Both the position numbers and the translations under genes were made by a program. From contig JAFVUZ010000259.1 in assembly GCA_017502435.1 (NCBI GenBank), positions 1-37,447 on the forward strand: 37,447 nt of DNA. Direction: 5' to 3'. How positions within the stretch are numbered: position 1 is the stretch's first letter; each line of letters starts with the position of its first letter. The stretch comes from Lentisphaeria bacterium (GTDB taxonomy: Bacteria; Verrucomicrobiota; Lentisphaeria; Victivallales; Victivallaceae). The notes beneath the pieces were generated by a model. That model was not told where the DNA came from. It worked only from the letters and a program-made list of their open reading frames with translations, and ran no database searches. Positions 30,575 through 37,447 of the stretch are shown one piece after another.

Positions 30575-30635
30575 CATTCCGGATCACTATTTTCTGCCGC
30601 CGCAGAAAATACAGGCATGAACCATTCCGGATCAC
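30575..30635 (-). promoter_or_regulatory. Capsid-gene leader with repeats and hairpin
   Basis: Two exact 13-base copies of GTGATCCGGAATG (minus-strand reading; 30575-30587 and 30623-30635) flank a 9-bp stem ATTTTCTGC/GCAGAAAAT with a 4-base loop. A perfect ATCACA-A-TGTGAT palindrome lies further upstream at 30682-30694. With a terminator just before this leader, a capsid promoter should lie in 30502-30711, but no clear hexamer pair was found. Confidence 0.4.
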
Positions 30636-30711
30636 CAAAAAGGAGATTGCCCGACAGGTTGTTTGTCTTTGCTCTTAATTTATCACAATGTGATTTTAAA
30701 TATTTCCGCCG

Positions 30712-30759
30712 AAAAAAAACGGGGACTGCCGAACTGAAAAACACATTCCGGCAGTCCCC
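30712..30759 (-). terminator. Intrinsic terminator after the scaffold gene
   Basis: On the minus strand GGGGACTGCCG and CGGCAGTCCCC form an 11-bp stem with a 17-base loop, followed by G and eight T residues. This is a complete rho-independent terminator between scaffold and capsid genes. Confidence 0.85.
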
Positions 30760-30775
30760 TCGGGTTGGGGGAGAT

Positions 30776-31669
30776 TTACTTCTTTTGCGGCAAGAGCGCA
30801 ATCAGCCGTTTCACTTCGGCAACAGCGTGCTCGTGCCGGGGATCTTCCTCGTGGAAAATCGGGTGGTTCTTGTCCGCATAAATTTCATCAATCTGCTGCT
30901 GCGGAGAGACGAAAGTCTGCGGAGTTCCGCCGTCTTTCAAACGGCTTTCAGAAATGCTTGCGCCGATGTTGGCAAGAGCCTCAAATATCTGATAATTGTT
31001 TGTCAACCCTTTTTCAATAAAGATATCGCGGATGCCGAAAGTTGACAGAGCCTTTTCAACCTGAGAAATTCTGGCAGGAAGATTGCTTCCGTACTGCTCC
31101 TTAAGCTTTGCCATTGTTTCGTCATATTCTTTGTTGTGCGCTTCAAGAGCCGCTTTCTGGGCAGCCTCCACGCGTTTGAGGTCCCAGGCGACAGCCTGTT
31201 CAAATGTTTTCTGCGACAGACCGTTTGCAAAGCAGAACTCTCTGAACGCCTTGACAGAATTGTCGTCAAAACTCAACCCTTCCGGCATTTCAATGCCTTC
31301 AACGGAATACTTGTCCGCACTTTCGGGTCTGCCGAGAGCAGAATAAAAACTGTTCCACTCTTCGGCAGAAGAATTTTCAGATGGCAGAGCGATTTTGTTT
31401 TTTCCGATCATCTTCTGCGCGGAGACAAAACTTTTTGCCATGGTGGCAAAGTTCTTGATTGAGTCAAGACAAGACTCCTGCCTCAACTCTTCAGGCAGAG
31501 CCTCCCGCCAGTTTTCGGCAAAAAAGCCGTCTTTATCAACAAGACTTGAAAAATCAAAAGCTCCGGCAGGTGTTTCTGTTTGGTTTTGAGTTTCCGTTTC
31601 CGGAGTTGTGACAGCCTCCCCCGTGACGGGTGCTGCACCGTCGGCAAGAATTGTTTTTGTTTCGTCCAT
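30776..31669 (-). CDS. Capsid scaffold protein
   Basis: A 297-residue acidic, helical protein. The N-terminal Thr/Glu/Gln-rich disordered stretch (TPETETQNQTETPAG) is followed by FDFSSLVDKDGFFAENWREAL. Next is the PSENSSAEEWNSFYSALGRPESADKY motif seen in podovirus scaffolds, then a long helix (about 150-210) and a charged C-terminus. It sits directly upstream of the capsid gene, where T7 has gene 9. The family match is good. Confidence 0.85.
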   Translation of the reverse strand: MDETKTILADGAAPVTGEAVTTPETETQNQTETPAGAFDFSSLVDKDGFFAENWREALPEELRQESCLDSIKNFATMAKSFVSAQKMIGKNKIALPSENSSAEEWNSFYSALGRPESADKYSVEGIEMPEGLSFDDNSVKAFREFCFANGLSQKTFEQAVAWDLKRVEAAQKAALEAHNKEYDETMAKLKEQYGSNLPARISQVEKALSTFGIRDIFIEKGLTNNYQIFEALANIGASISESRLKDGGTPQTFVSPQQQIDEIYADKNHPIFHEEDPRHEHAVAEVKRLIALLPQKK

Positions 31670-31672
31670 AAA

Positions 31673-32122
31673 TTACTTCTCCAAACGTTTGATAAGTTGA
31701 ATAATCTGACTTTTGTTTAATTTGTGCTTGCGGACAAACGCTTTAAATTCCGGAGTTTCCACGCCGAGCGCAAAATCGAAATGCGGCAGTTGACTTTCGG
31801 GGATATCCTCAACAGCAAAATCTGCAAGCGGAACTTCCGCATTTTTCGTCTGCTCCGGATCCGGAGAAAAAGTATCTTTATCGTTCTCCTGCAAGATATG
31901 AGTATTGACTTCTTCAATTTTTTCCGGCATATTTCCCGGTATATTTTCCGGTATATTTTCTTTGATTCCGGCATCAAGAGTAGAAAAAAACTCTCTGATT
32001 TTCCTTGTCATGGCATTCTTTCCCGGCTGAATTTTCAATTCACCATTTTCATCAACCACAGCAACGAGATCCCCGCTTGCCAAAGAGTAAATTTTTCCGT
32101 CCTCAAATTTCAGTTCCGTCAT
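31673..32122 (-). CDS. Unknown protein between portal and scaffold
   Basis: A 149-residue acidic protein. Residues about 5-30 form a strand pair (KIYSLASGDLVAVVDENGEL). A repeated Asn-Ile-Pro-Glu/Gly tract (about 55-68) and a PPxF-like acidic middle follow, and the last 35 residues form a basic helix (KAFVRKHKLNKSQIIQLIKRLEK). The start overlaps the Bbp19-like gene. A head-assembly helper role is suggested by position only. Confidence 0.6.
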   Translation of the reverse strand: MTELKFEDGKIYSLASGDLVAVVDENGELKIQPGKNAMTRKIREFFSTLDAGIKENIPENIPGNMPEKIEEVNTHILQENDKDTFSPDPEQTKNAEVPLADFAVEDIPESQLPHFDFALGVETPEFKAFVRKHKLNKSQIIQLIKRLEK

Positions 32123-32318
32123 CTTCCTTTTCCTCCAAATTATTTAAAATTTCACAAACGACCGAGCGCCTGCCCTGCATGAAGTCCTGCATCCTCGGAT
32201 CGTGATAAAAAGCGCCATCCTGAAAGTGGACATAATCTTTCAGATATTCCAGCACCATTCTGCCGGATTCGGTGTTGAACGTCCGGCAGAACATTTCTCT
32301 TTTTTGTTTCTTATCCAT
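32103..32318 (-). CDS. Bbp19-like small phage protein
   Basis: A 71-residue helical protein. The pattern FCRTFNTESGRMVLEYLKDYV, then FYHDPRMQDFMQGRRSVVCEILNNL, corresponds to the Bbp19 family, found next to portal genes in T7-like and related podoviruses. Function of the family is not settled. The start overlaps the portal stop (TGATG), and the end overlaps the next gene by 20 bases. Confidence 0.75.
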   Translation of the reverse strand: MDKKQKREMFCRTFNTESGRMVLEYLKDYVHFQDGAFYHDPRMQDFMQGRRSVVCEILNNLEEKEDDGTEI

Positions 32319-33952
32319 CAGACACCACCTCCGGAAAGCACCATATCCAGCGGACTGCCGGGGTCAGGTGCTTTGCCAAGATTATTACCAAGCGCCGAAG
32401 CGCCTTGAACCAACTGCTCAGTCGCCTGCTGCTGCGCCATGACCTGCGCACGCTCATTCCGTTCCCGATCACGATCGCTAACACTCTTCAACATTTCAGG
32501 ATTGACGCCATTGACCAATGCGATTTGACGAGCAACATCATCCAGATTGAAATTATCAGTAACATCCGGCTTGATGACGATTAAATTCGCAAGACTTGCT
32601 TCTGTCTGCAGCCATCCCATCACTTCCAACTTTTTAAGACTGCGGGCGATTTTCGACACAAATTCAATCTTGTAACTGCCGTTTTCCTGAAGTTTTTCTG
32701 GAATTTCCGGCAAATTGCCGCGTCTGGCAAGCAAACCGAACACGCGCTGAATGACAACCGAAAAGAGTTCCGAGTGCAGATTTCCGGCAATCGGCGCAAA
32801 CGGAACCATCTTTCCCTCATTCCGGATTTCTGCTTCGGTTGCAGTGATTTGCTTCAAGTCGCCCAATGGATCAAAAATATCCCAGAAAAAGCCCTGCTTG
32901 ATTTCGCTGCGCTCCTCCTGAATATCTCTGAAAAGCGAAAGCAAATCAGCATTGTTCGGCATCTGGGAAATTTTCTCACCAGACATATCCGGCTTATAAA
33001 CATTGATTGCGCCCGGAGACTTGTCAAAGTCACCCAGCAGACTTCCGTCCGGAATAAGATAACTCGGGTCACTCTGCTTTTCTCTGCCGACAATATAAGC
33101 CTGCCGCATTCTGTTCAGCATTTTGATATCCGGCAGCAAATCGACACCCGGACCCCGTCCGTACTGCTCATTGCTTGCTTTTGAAAAACGGCAAACGGCG
33201 AACGGTTGCTCAATATAACCACCCTCAAAAATCATCTTCTTGCTTTGAAGTTCAATATAGACATCCGCAATCGGCATGTTCTTGTTGTCCAGCATTTTCC
33301 CCTCACGCTTATCGCGCGGGAAAACGGCATGAAGGATTTGATATTCCGTGTCCTGGCGGCGCAAATCAGCAGCATCTTCAAGAACCTTTTCCGGCAGAAG
33401 ACTTTTGTCAAACTGCTGAACCATTTGCCGGGCAGTCATCTTGATTTCGACAAAAACGGTGTCAACTCTGCCTTTTGCGCTTTCAGCGTAACACACAGAT
33501 TCAACCGGATAACACCTGAACGTCAAGAGATCCGGCCCGTTTCCATCTTCGCAGTAGACAATTCCGTCCAATCCGCAAGCAAGATTATTGAGAGTTTCAA
33601 TCAATACGCTTGACCAATTGGAATTTGCCATGGCTTCAGCGACAATCTTCGTGCTTTGTGAGAAAAATTCTTTCACATCGTCATTCTTCTCAAGCTCGCG
33701 ATCGGCAGGCTGAAGTTCAAACCACCGTTGTTCCGGCGGAGCCATCCAATTATACATGCCTGCTGCCAATCTCTGGCGGGCTCTGATAGCAGTAGTATCG
33801 AAAAGATCATTACCGCGAATACCGCCCTCCGTCAAATCCGGCTGTTCGGTCGGCATGCAGTACTGTCTTGTTTCTTTCCAAACCTGCTGCCAATGCCCGT
33901 CCCTTGACGCTTTGAGTTTTTCAAAGCGTGAAATAATGCTTGCAACATCCAT
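32318..33952 (-). CDS. Head-to-tail connector / portal protein
   Basis: A 544-residue T7 gp8-type portal. The order of motifs is typical: SRFEKLKASRDGHWQQVWKE, GNDLFDTTAIRARQRLAAGM, NWMAPPEQRWFEL, VCRFSKASNEQYGRGPGVDL, LNRMRQAYIVGREKQSDPSY, GFFWDIFDPLGDLKQITATE and LARRGNLPEIPEKL. The C-terminus is Gln/Ala/Gly-rich. It forms the dodecameric DNA channel at the vertex and docks the terminase and gp11-like adaptor. Confidence 0.95.
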   Translation of the reverse strand: MDVASIISRFEKLKASRDGHWQQVWKETRQYCMPTEQPDLTEGGIRGNDLFDTTAIRARQRLAAGMYNWMAPPEQRWFELQPADRELEKNDDVKEFFSQSTKIVAEAMANSNWSSVLIETLNNLACGLDGIVYCEDGNGPDLLTFRCYPVESVCYAESAKGRVDTVFVEIKMTARQMVQQFDKSLLPEKVLEDAADLRRQDTEYQILHAVFPRDKREGKMLDNKNMPIADVYIELQSKKMIFEGGYIEQPFAVCRFSKASNEQYGRGPGVDLLPDIKMLNRMRQAYIVGREKQSDPSYLIPDGSLLGDFDKSPGAINVYKPDMSGEKISQMPNNADLLSLFRDIQEERSEIKQGFFWDIFDPLGDLKQITATEAEIRNEGKMVPFAPIAGNLHSELFSVVIQRVFGLLARRGNLPEIPEKLQENGSYKIEFVSKIARSLKKLEVMGWLQTEASLANLIVIKPDVTDNFNLDDVARQIALVNGVNPEMLKSVSDRDRERNERAQVMAQQQATEQLVQGASALGNNLGKAPDPGSPLDMVLSGGGV

Positions 33953-33954
33953 GT

Positions 33955-34167
33955 TTAACCGCCGAGAATTGTTTTTTTTGCGCTGTTATCCTGCGGCGTA
34001 TTACCGGCAAGAATGGTATTTTTTCTGCCGTAATTTCCGGCAATGCGTTTTTTCTCCTGTCTGGACGCGCCGCGCACCTCCTGAGAAGTTGAACTTGCAT
34101 GAATCGGTGTCGGATCCGGATCCGGCGGAGCTTCTGAAACAACTGTCGTACTGCTTTTTGTTCCCAT
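33955..34167 (-). CDS. Small assembly protein, gp7.3-position
   Basis: A 70-residue disordered protein (Ser/Thr/Pro-rich start, then ARQEKKRI-type basic stretch) ending TPQDNSAKKTILGG. A G-x-x-T-I-L-x-G and KKTxLG ending is common among small proteins encoded just before podovirus portals. T7 gene 7.3 occupies this site and is needed for tail assembly. GGAGG precedes ATG. Homology with gp7.3 is not shown, only position and ending. Confidence 0.6.
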   Translation of the reverse strand: MGTKSSTTVVSEAPPDPDPTPIHASSTSQEVRGASRQEKKRIAGNYGRKNTILAGNTPQDNSAKKTILGG

Positions 34168-34206
34168 ATTAAAAACCTCCTTTTTAAAAGCTGAATATAA
34201 TGTACA

Positions 34207-34605
34207 CTATTTGTCTCTAAAATATTTCAGCAGTAAAATTTGCGTTCCGTCATCACGCGTAAACCCGCCGTTTTCAACGACAGAAAACCCGAGTTTTTCT
34301 TCAACACGCCTCAACTTTTCTTCCGTTGCCGGTAAAGTGGCATAGATAACAGAAACGTATGGAAGAACCATCCTCAAACCTTTTCTCATTCCTGAAAGAA
34401 CAGTCAACCAGTCAATTTTCTGATCCGGAAAAGTTGAAAAATGCAGAATACATCCATCCCCGCAGAGAAGCGTTGCAAAAAAAACCGCAACACACCTGTT
34501 GGTGGCTTCTTCCCAGACATTCCATACCCAGCCATGCTTGACATGCCAGAGAATTTCCGGACTTTCCAGAACCGGATTTTTTGTCGCCTCAAAAAAAACT
34601 CTCAT
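34207..34605 (-). CDS. GNAT-like protein next to terminase
   Basis: A 132-residue protein with a GNAT-like order: CVAVFFATLLCGDGCILHFS strand pair, a helix (DWLTVLSGMRKGLRMVL), the VIYATLPATEEKLRRVEEKLGFSVVE block (helix after a strand, then LGF), and a final strand LLLKYF. Similar small GNAT-like proteins are encoded near terminase genes in other podoviruses. The acetyl-CoA P-loop motif is not obvious, so it may be catalytically inactive. The ATG overlaps the TerL stop and the gene ends with TAG. Confidence 0.62.
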   Translation of the reverse strand: MRVFFEATKNPVLESPEILWHVKHGWVWNVWEEATNRCVAVFFATLLCGDGCILHFSTFPDQKIDWLTVLSGMRKGLRMVLPYVSVIYATLPATEEKLRRVEEKLGFSVVENGGFTRDDGTQILLLKYFRDK

Positions 34606-36089
34606 ATTCTTTTCAACCCTCCTTTGGAACGGATGACAACTCTCTCATTCTGCGTATTGACTTTTCCGAGTTTCCACGCTTGCGCCATGGTACGGAAAGA
34701 GTCAGCAGCATGACTTGACCAGTCATGAAGAGGATGACTTTTATAACAGGCGTGTTTTTCGTCCCATTCTTTTTTATATGCTTCAAGAGCATTTCTTCCT
34801 TCGGCAGTTCTTTTCTCATCAAAGTAACAATAGCCTAACATTTCACGCACGTTCTCAATTCCGCCCATCAAATCAACGTTTGTCGGAATCCTGTCAAATT
34901 CTATACCAAGCTTTCTGGCAGTTTCCAGTCTGGAAACTCCGGTGGACAACTCCCGAACAGCAATATCATGCGGCGCAAAGTGCCTGCCATAACGGTATCC
35001 CTTGTCACGCAGGACATTGATATAGTGTGCCAACCCCTCGCCGTTATTGCTGTAAAAGTCAACAACTCTTATTTCTTTGCCGTAAAATTGGAAGAACCAT
35101 ATTGAAGTCTCATCCGACATGCCCAAGTCCCATGCGGTATAAACCGGCAGCGCGTCATCAACCGGAATATTGCAAATCCGATCCTCTGCGTAAATCTTCT
35201 GGAACGCTTTTCCGTAATATGAACCGTCCTGAACAACCTCAAAAGCTTCATCAACGTAAGAGGGATATTCCTGCTTCATTTTCTCGTGATAAATATCCTC
35301 TTGAATGGCATACCATGCCATCTGTTGTTCAGTCAATTCTATTCCGTGGAGAGAATAAAGCTTGTCAAAGTATTCAAGCAGTCTGGTGGTTATCGTAACG
35401 TTAGCCGGATTGGCCACATACTTTTTATCTTCGTGCCATGGAAAAAAGTGAAGCTTGAAATCCCTGCGATCCAGCGGACGACCCGCCAACTTTTTTCCTT
35501 TTGCCCGTTGGACAATGTCGTAAAAGTGACCATTGTTCCCCATTGCCGTTGACTCGACAAAGCAGAAAGACCCGTCATGAACCGCCGGAAAAGAACCGGT
35601 AAGAATTTCCTCCGCTTTTTTCGGGGACTTCGCACACACAGGACCATACTCTGATACATGCAGAAACTGACACGTTCCGGAACGCGCAGAAACCATGACT
35701 TTCACGCATGAACCATTCTTAAAGTGCAACTCCCCATCCTGCGAGTGCTGCACAACCGGACACCATTCACGCAGTTCTTTCGGCAGACATTCATAAGGAT
35801 GAACGACCTTCGCCGAAAAGATATCCGCTGCCTTTTCCTTTGTCTCGGCGATGATCACGCTTGTGAAGTTCTGCTTGAACAGCGCAAAGTCAAGCGCCAT
35901 CAGATCTATCAGCGTCGTAAACCCCAACTGCCGGGCTTTCAAAACAACATTAAAATACCAGAATTCATTAAAGAACTTTTCCTGGCTCGGGCGCATCTTG
36001 AAAAGCACATCGGCACCATGCTCGTCAACAACATGGTACAGATTGTTCAACCTCCAGAATTGACTGCCTACTTGTCCAGCTGCTTCCAT
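34602..36089 (-). CDS. terL: Terminase large subunit
   Basis: A 495-residue packaging ATPase and nuclease. A Walker-A-like KARQLGFTT (residues 51-59; Arg in the variant lysine place, common in TerL) precedes the Walker B FLHVSEYG with catalytic Glu147 and a VESTAMG motif (178-184). The RNase-H-like nuclease has WDLGMSDETS (Asp321, Asp326) and a late Asp463 in DWSSHAADSFR. The 5' end overlaps TerS by 22 bases. It pumps DNA through the portal encoded two genes downstream. Confidence 0.95.
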   Translation of the reverse strand: MEAAGQVGSQFWRLNNLYHVVDEHGADVLFKMRPSQEKFFNEFWYFNVVLKARQLGFTTLIDLMALDFALFKQNFTSVIIAETKEKAADIFSAKVVHPYECLPKELREWCPVVQHSQDGELHFKNGSCVKVMVSARSGTCQFLHVSEYGPVCAKSPKKAEEILTGSFPAVHDGSFCFVESTAMGNNGHFYDIVQRAKGKKLAGRPLDRRDFKLHFFPWHEDKKYVANPANVTITTRLLEYFDKLYSLHGIELTEQQMAWYAIQEDIYHEKMKQEYPSYVDEAFEVVQDGSYYGKAFQKIYAEDRICNIPVDDALPVYTAWDLGMSDETSIWFFQFYGKEIRVVDFYSNNGEGLAHYINVLRDKGYRYGRHFAPHDIAVRELSTGVSRLETARKLGIEFDRIPTNVDLMGGIENVREMLGYCYFDEKRTAEGRNALEAYKKEWDEKHACYKSHPLHDWSSHAADSFRTMAQAWKLGKVNTQNERVVIRSKGGLKRI

Positions 36090-36574
36090 AATTTACTCCA
36101 CTCTTCGAACATTCCGGCAGTCTCCTGCGCCAGAGAATTTTCGACCTCTATTTTATCCCGATAATGTTCCGAGTTGTTATTTTTAAGCAGGAACTGAGCA
36201 AAAGCCGGATTCTGGGTGCCATCAAGCGCACCTTCCATTCGGTTGGCTGTGATCATCTGGTGGATGAGTTCAGCTTGCCGACCCAATTCATCATCGCGTT
36301 TGCGCCAACGATAAAATTCATTCCGGAGAACAGAAATAAAGCAGCAGAACCCCTCAATAGAATAAGGTGCGGGATTGGCAATGACTTCAATTCCATCTTT
36401 TGTGACTACTTCTTTAGTCCTTGAATCGCACTTTTCAAAGTATTTGTCGGCAGCTTCGGCAAGCGCTTCGGCTGTCCAAGTCTCAACTTTTCTCGGACGA
36501 CCGGGCTTTTTTGCCGAAAAATTCCGCTGTTCCGGGACTTTATTTGAATGTTTGTTCTCTTTTTTTCTTTCCAT
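36068..36574 (-). CDS. terS: Terminase small subunit
   Basis: A 168-residue DNA-recognition subunit. A basic disordered N-terminus with AKKPGRPRK is followed by helices WTAEALAEAADKYFEKC, YSIEGFCCFISVLRNEFYRW and the block MITANRMEGALDGTQNPAFAQFLLKNN, typical of TerS proteins that pair with this TerL group. The C-terminal helix probably contacts TerL. It is the first clear packaging gene of the late operon. Confidence 0.88.
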   Translation of the reverse strand: MERKKENKHSNKVPEQRNFSAKKPGRPRKVETWTAEALAEAADKYFEKCDSRTKEVVTKDGIEVIANPAPYSIEGFCCFISVLRNEFYRWRKRDDELGRQAELIHQMITANRMEGALDGTQNPAFAQFLLKNNNSEHYRDKIEVENSLAQETAGMFEEWSKLWKQLDK

Positions 36575-36617
36575 GTTTCAACGCTTTACAACTATTTTCA
36601 AAAAATTCAAAGTATTT

Positions 36618-36848
36618 TTATTGACAAACCGGAAGTCGGCATTCCAGATACGCTCTCAATGCCCAGCCTGTGATGATATACCCGCCCCGATCGCACCTGG
36701 CAGGCAGCAAACCTGAAGCGCACAGCTTCCGCACCGTCTTCGGACAGCGGCCGATGATCTCCGCGACCTGTTCCACGGAGTAGCAGCAGTTCTCATAGAA
36801 GAGAATATGCTGAATCTCCCGTGTATTATCTTTTGTGTTTTTATCCAT
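36618..36848 (-). CDS. HTH_17-type DNA-binding protein
   Basis: A 76-residue protein. Residues about 18-70 (CYSVEQVAEIIGRCPKTVRKLCASGLLPARCDRGGYIITGWALRAYL) form an excisionase/MerR-like winged helix-turn-helix. ATG 36848 is chosen; GGAGG lies 12 bases upstream, a long spacing. It is the first gene of the leftward late operon, so it may control the promoter upstream. It could also be an excisionase or a terminase-related DNA binder. Confidence 0.75.
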   Translation of the reverse strand: MDKNTKDNTREIQHILFYENCCYSVEQVAEIIGRCPKTVRKLCASGLLPARCDRGGYIITGWALRAYLECRLPVCQ

Positions 36849-36887
36849 CTTTTTTGTCAACCTCCTGAAGAGAACCTATTGCACCAT

Positions 36888-36945
36888 TCCACGTGAATCT
36901 AATGGAATCTGGTGGAACATAGTGGAAAATATAGCACTCTGACAA
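36888..36945 (-). promoter_or_regulatory. Candidate late promoter with phased TGGAA sites
   Basis: On the minus strand TTGTCA (36945-36940) and TATGTT (36921-36916) are 18 bases apart. TGGAA occurs at 36903, 36913 and 36923, exactly one helical turn apart, with an inverted copy TTCCA at 36888. This suggests a regulator binding along one DNA face at the promoter of the late operon. Confidence 0.5.
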
Positions 36946-37231
36946 AAAAAACATTTCCGCGCTTTATTGCTCAGCGCCGGGCATGGATAAAAACACAGTA
37001 AAATTCATTAGTCCTTGAAGTGCATTCAGCGCGAAGAACCACGGAACAAGAGAGGAACGGAGAGGAACGTTCCCGCAGGTATCGCGCGCGCGCGTGAAAA
37101 TGCCTCAATATGCCGTCAAGCGGAATTTAAAACCGGAACAGTAAAGAAAGCACATTTTGTTTAATTTTCCCCATCCCGCCCCAAAAAGATAAAAAAATTT
37201 GCAAATTTTCTTTGCATTTTGCAAATTTTTA

Positions 37232-37260
37232 CTTACATTATGCAAAAATTGTGTTATATT
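37232..37260 (+). promoter_or_regulatory. Candidate rightward promoter
   Basis: CTTACA and TATATT are spaced by 17 bases, about 50 bases before a gene start at 37313. Two copies of TTGCAAATTTT and a related TATGCAAAAATT lie across it, possible operator sites. Confidence 0.4.
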
Positions 37261-37312
37261 TATACCAGTGACAAAAAAAGGGGACACCCCAAACAAAAGA
37301 AAGGGTAAAAAA

Positions 37313-37447
37313 ATGGAGGGAAAGTTTTTTTCAATTGACCAGAGCAATGTGCTGGATGATTTGATTGCCTCGGGCGATGTGTATGCGAAAGCGATCAGAA
37401 CTCTTGTTACCGCGGGTGCGGGTGATAAATGCGCCAGCGATGAGCAA
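37313..37447 (+). CDS. Partial gene at the right edge, unknown
   Basis: An open frame of 45 codons without a stop (starting EGKFFSIDQSNVLDDLIASG), with AAAGGG 7 bases before the ATG and a promoter-like sequence upstream. The visible part is a helical N-terminus with no recognisable motif. It is transcribed away from the late operon. It may be a further phage gene or the first host gene beyond the prophage. Confidence 0.55.
   Translation, partial: MEGKFFSIDQSNVLDDLIASGDVYAKAIRTLVTAGAGDKCASDEQ

Larger units (their letters stand above)
36849..37312. other. Intergenic control region with repeats
   Basis: No convincing gene lies in these 464 bases. They hold a leftward promoter with phased TGGAA repeats (36888-36945), a duplicated AGAGGAACG (37051-37059, 37061-37069) running into the palindrome GGAACGTTCC (37064-37073), a (CG)n run near 37083-37092, and an AT-rich rightward promoter region with TTGCAAATTTT repeats (37190-37260). 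Confidence 0.6.

Noticed and set aside
30559..30801. Minus-strand open frame in the capsid leader
   Set aside because: It spans the terminator hairpin and begins inside the scaffold gene. The sequence is better explained as leader structure; a 19-codon sub-frame has no ribosome binding site.
37105..37347. Minus-strand open frame of 80 codons near the right edge
   Set aside because: It overlaps the promoter and start of the rightward partial gene, is Phe/Lys-rich because of AT-rich DNA, and lacks a ribosome binding site.
1..37447. Global reassignment of TAG to glutamine
   Set aside because: TAG ends the integrase, the coiled-coil early protein, the last early HTH gene and the GNAT-like gene at sensible positions. 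Only the fibre has an internal TAG.
1..37447. CRISPR array
   Set aside because: The only regular direct repeats are short, coding and contiguous, without spacers.

Overview
The window is most of a tailed-phage genome integrated in a bacterial chromosome. The first 26 bases are the 3' end of a tRNA gene (minus strand), and a tyrosine-recombinase integrase follows directly, so this is one attachment-site end of a prophage. No second copy of the tRNA end was seen, and a rightward gene is cut by the right edge, so the other end lies outside. Several small proteins resemble phage proteins of Gram-negative hosts. The mixed style (Shine-Dalgarno starts, spanin-like pair, DUF6804/DUF6291-like and polyvalent proteins) would suit a Lentisphaerota/PVC or Bacteroidota-type gut bacterium. 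That host guess is weak.

Layout. (1) 76-2461, minus: a lysogeny operon read from the repressor (2461) through two hydrophobic membrane proteins into the integrase. (2) 2462-2587: divergent control region with a perfect 21-bp palindrome over an early promoter. (3) 2588-9264, plus: a tightly overlapping early operon. It holds a ribbon-helix-helix regulator, coiled-coil and cysteine-rich small proteins, an excisionase-like HTH protein, a replication initiator with 12-bp iterons and an AT-rich tract inside its gene (a lambda-O-like origin), a DnaC-like helicase loader, unknown genes, and a second, catalytic-domain-only tyrosine recombinase. (4) 36848 down to 9271, minus: the packaging, morphogenesis and lysis operon. 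It converges on the early operon at two hairpin terminators.

The morphogenesis genes follow bacteriophage T7 order: TerS, TerL, GNAT-like protein, small gp7.3-like protein, connector/portal, Bbp19-like protein, unknown, scaffold, major capsid, gp11-like, gp12-like, gp13-like GNAT-fold protein, gp14-like, gp15-like, a 2608-residue gp16-position polyvalent protein, and a gp17-like tail fibre. Fibre-accessory genes, a LamG-like fibre, a DUF1353 protein, a spanin-like pair and Cys-rich unknowns follow. No RNA or DNA polymerase gene is visible, so the phage probably relies on the host replisome, loaded by its initiator and DnaC-like protein.

Most notable observations: a single in-frame amber codon between the T7-type anchor domain and the body of the tail fibre; an origin-like iteron array inside the initiator gene; a giant injected-type polyvalent protein whose metallopeptidase-like and ADP-ribosyltransferase-like cassettes are bracketed by repeated boundary motifs; two 8-bp inverted repeats interleaved in pseudoknot order just upstream of a late-gene ribosome binding site; and an integrase lacking two of the usual catalytic histidines.
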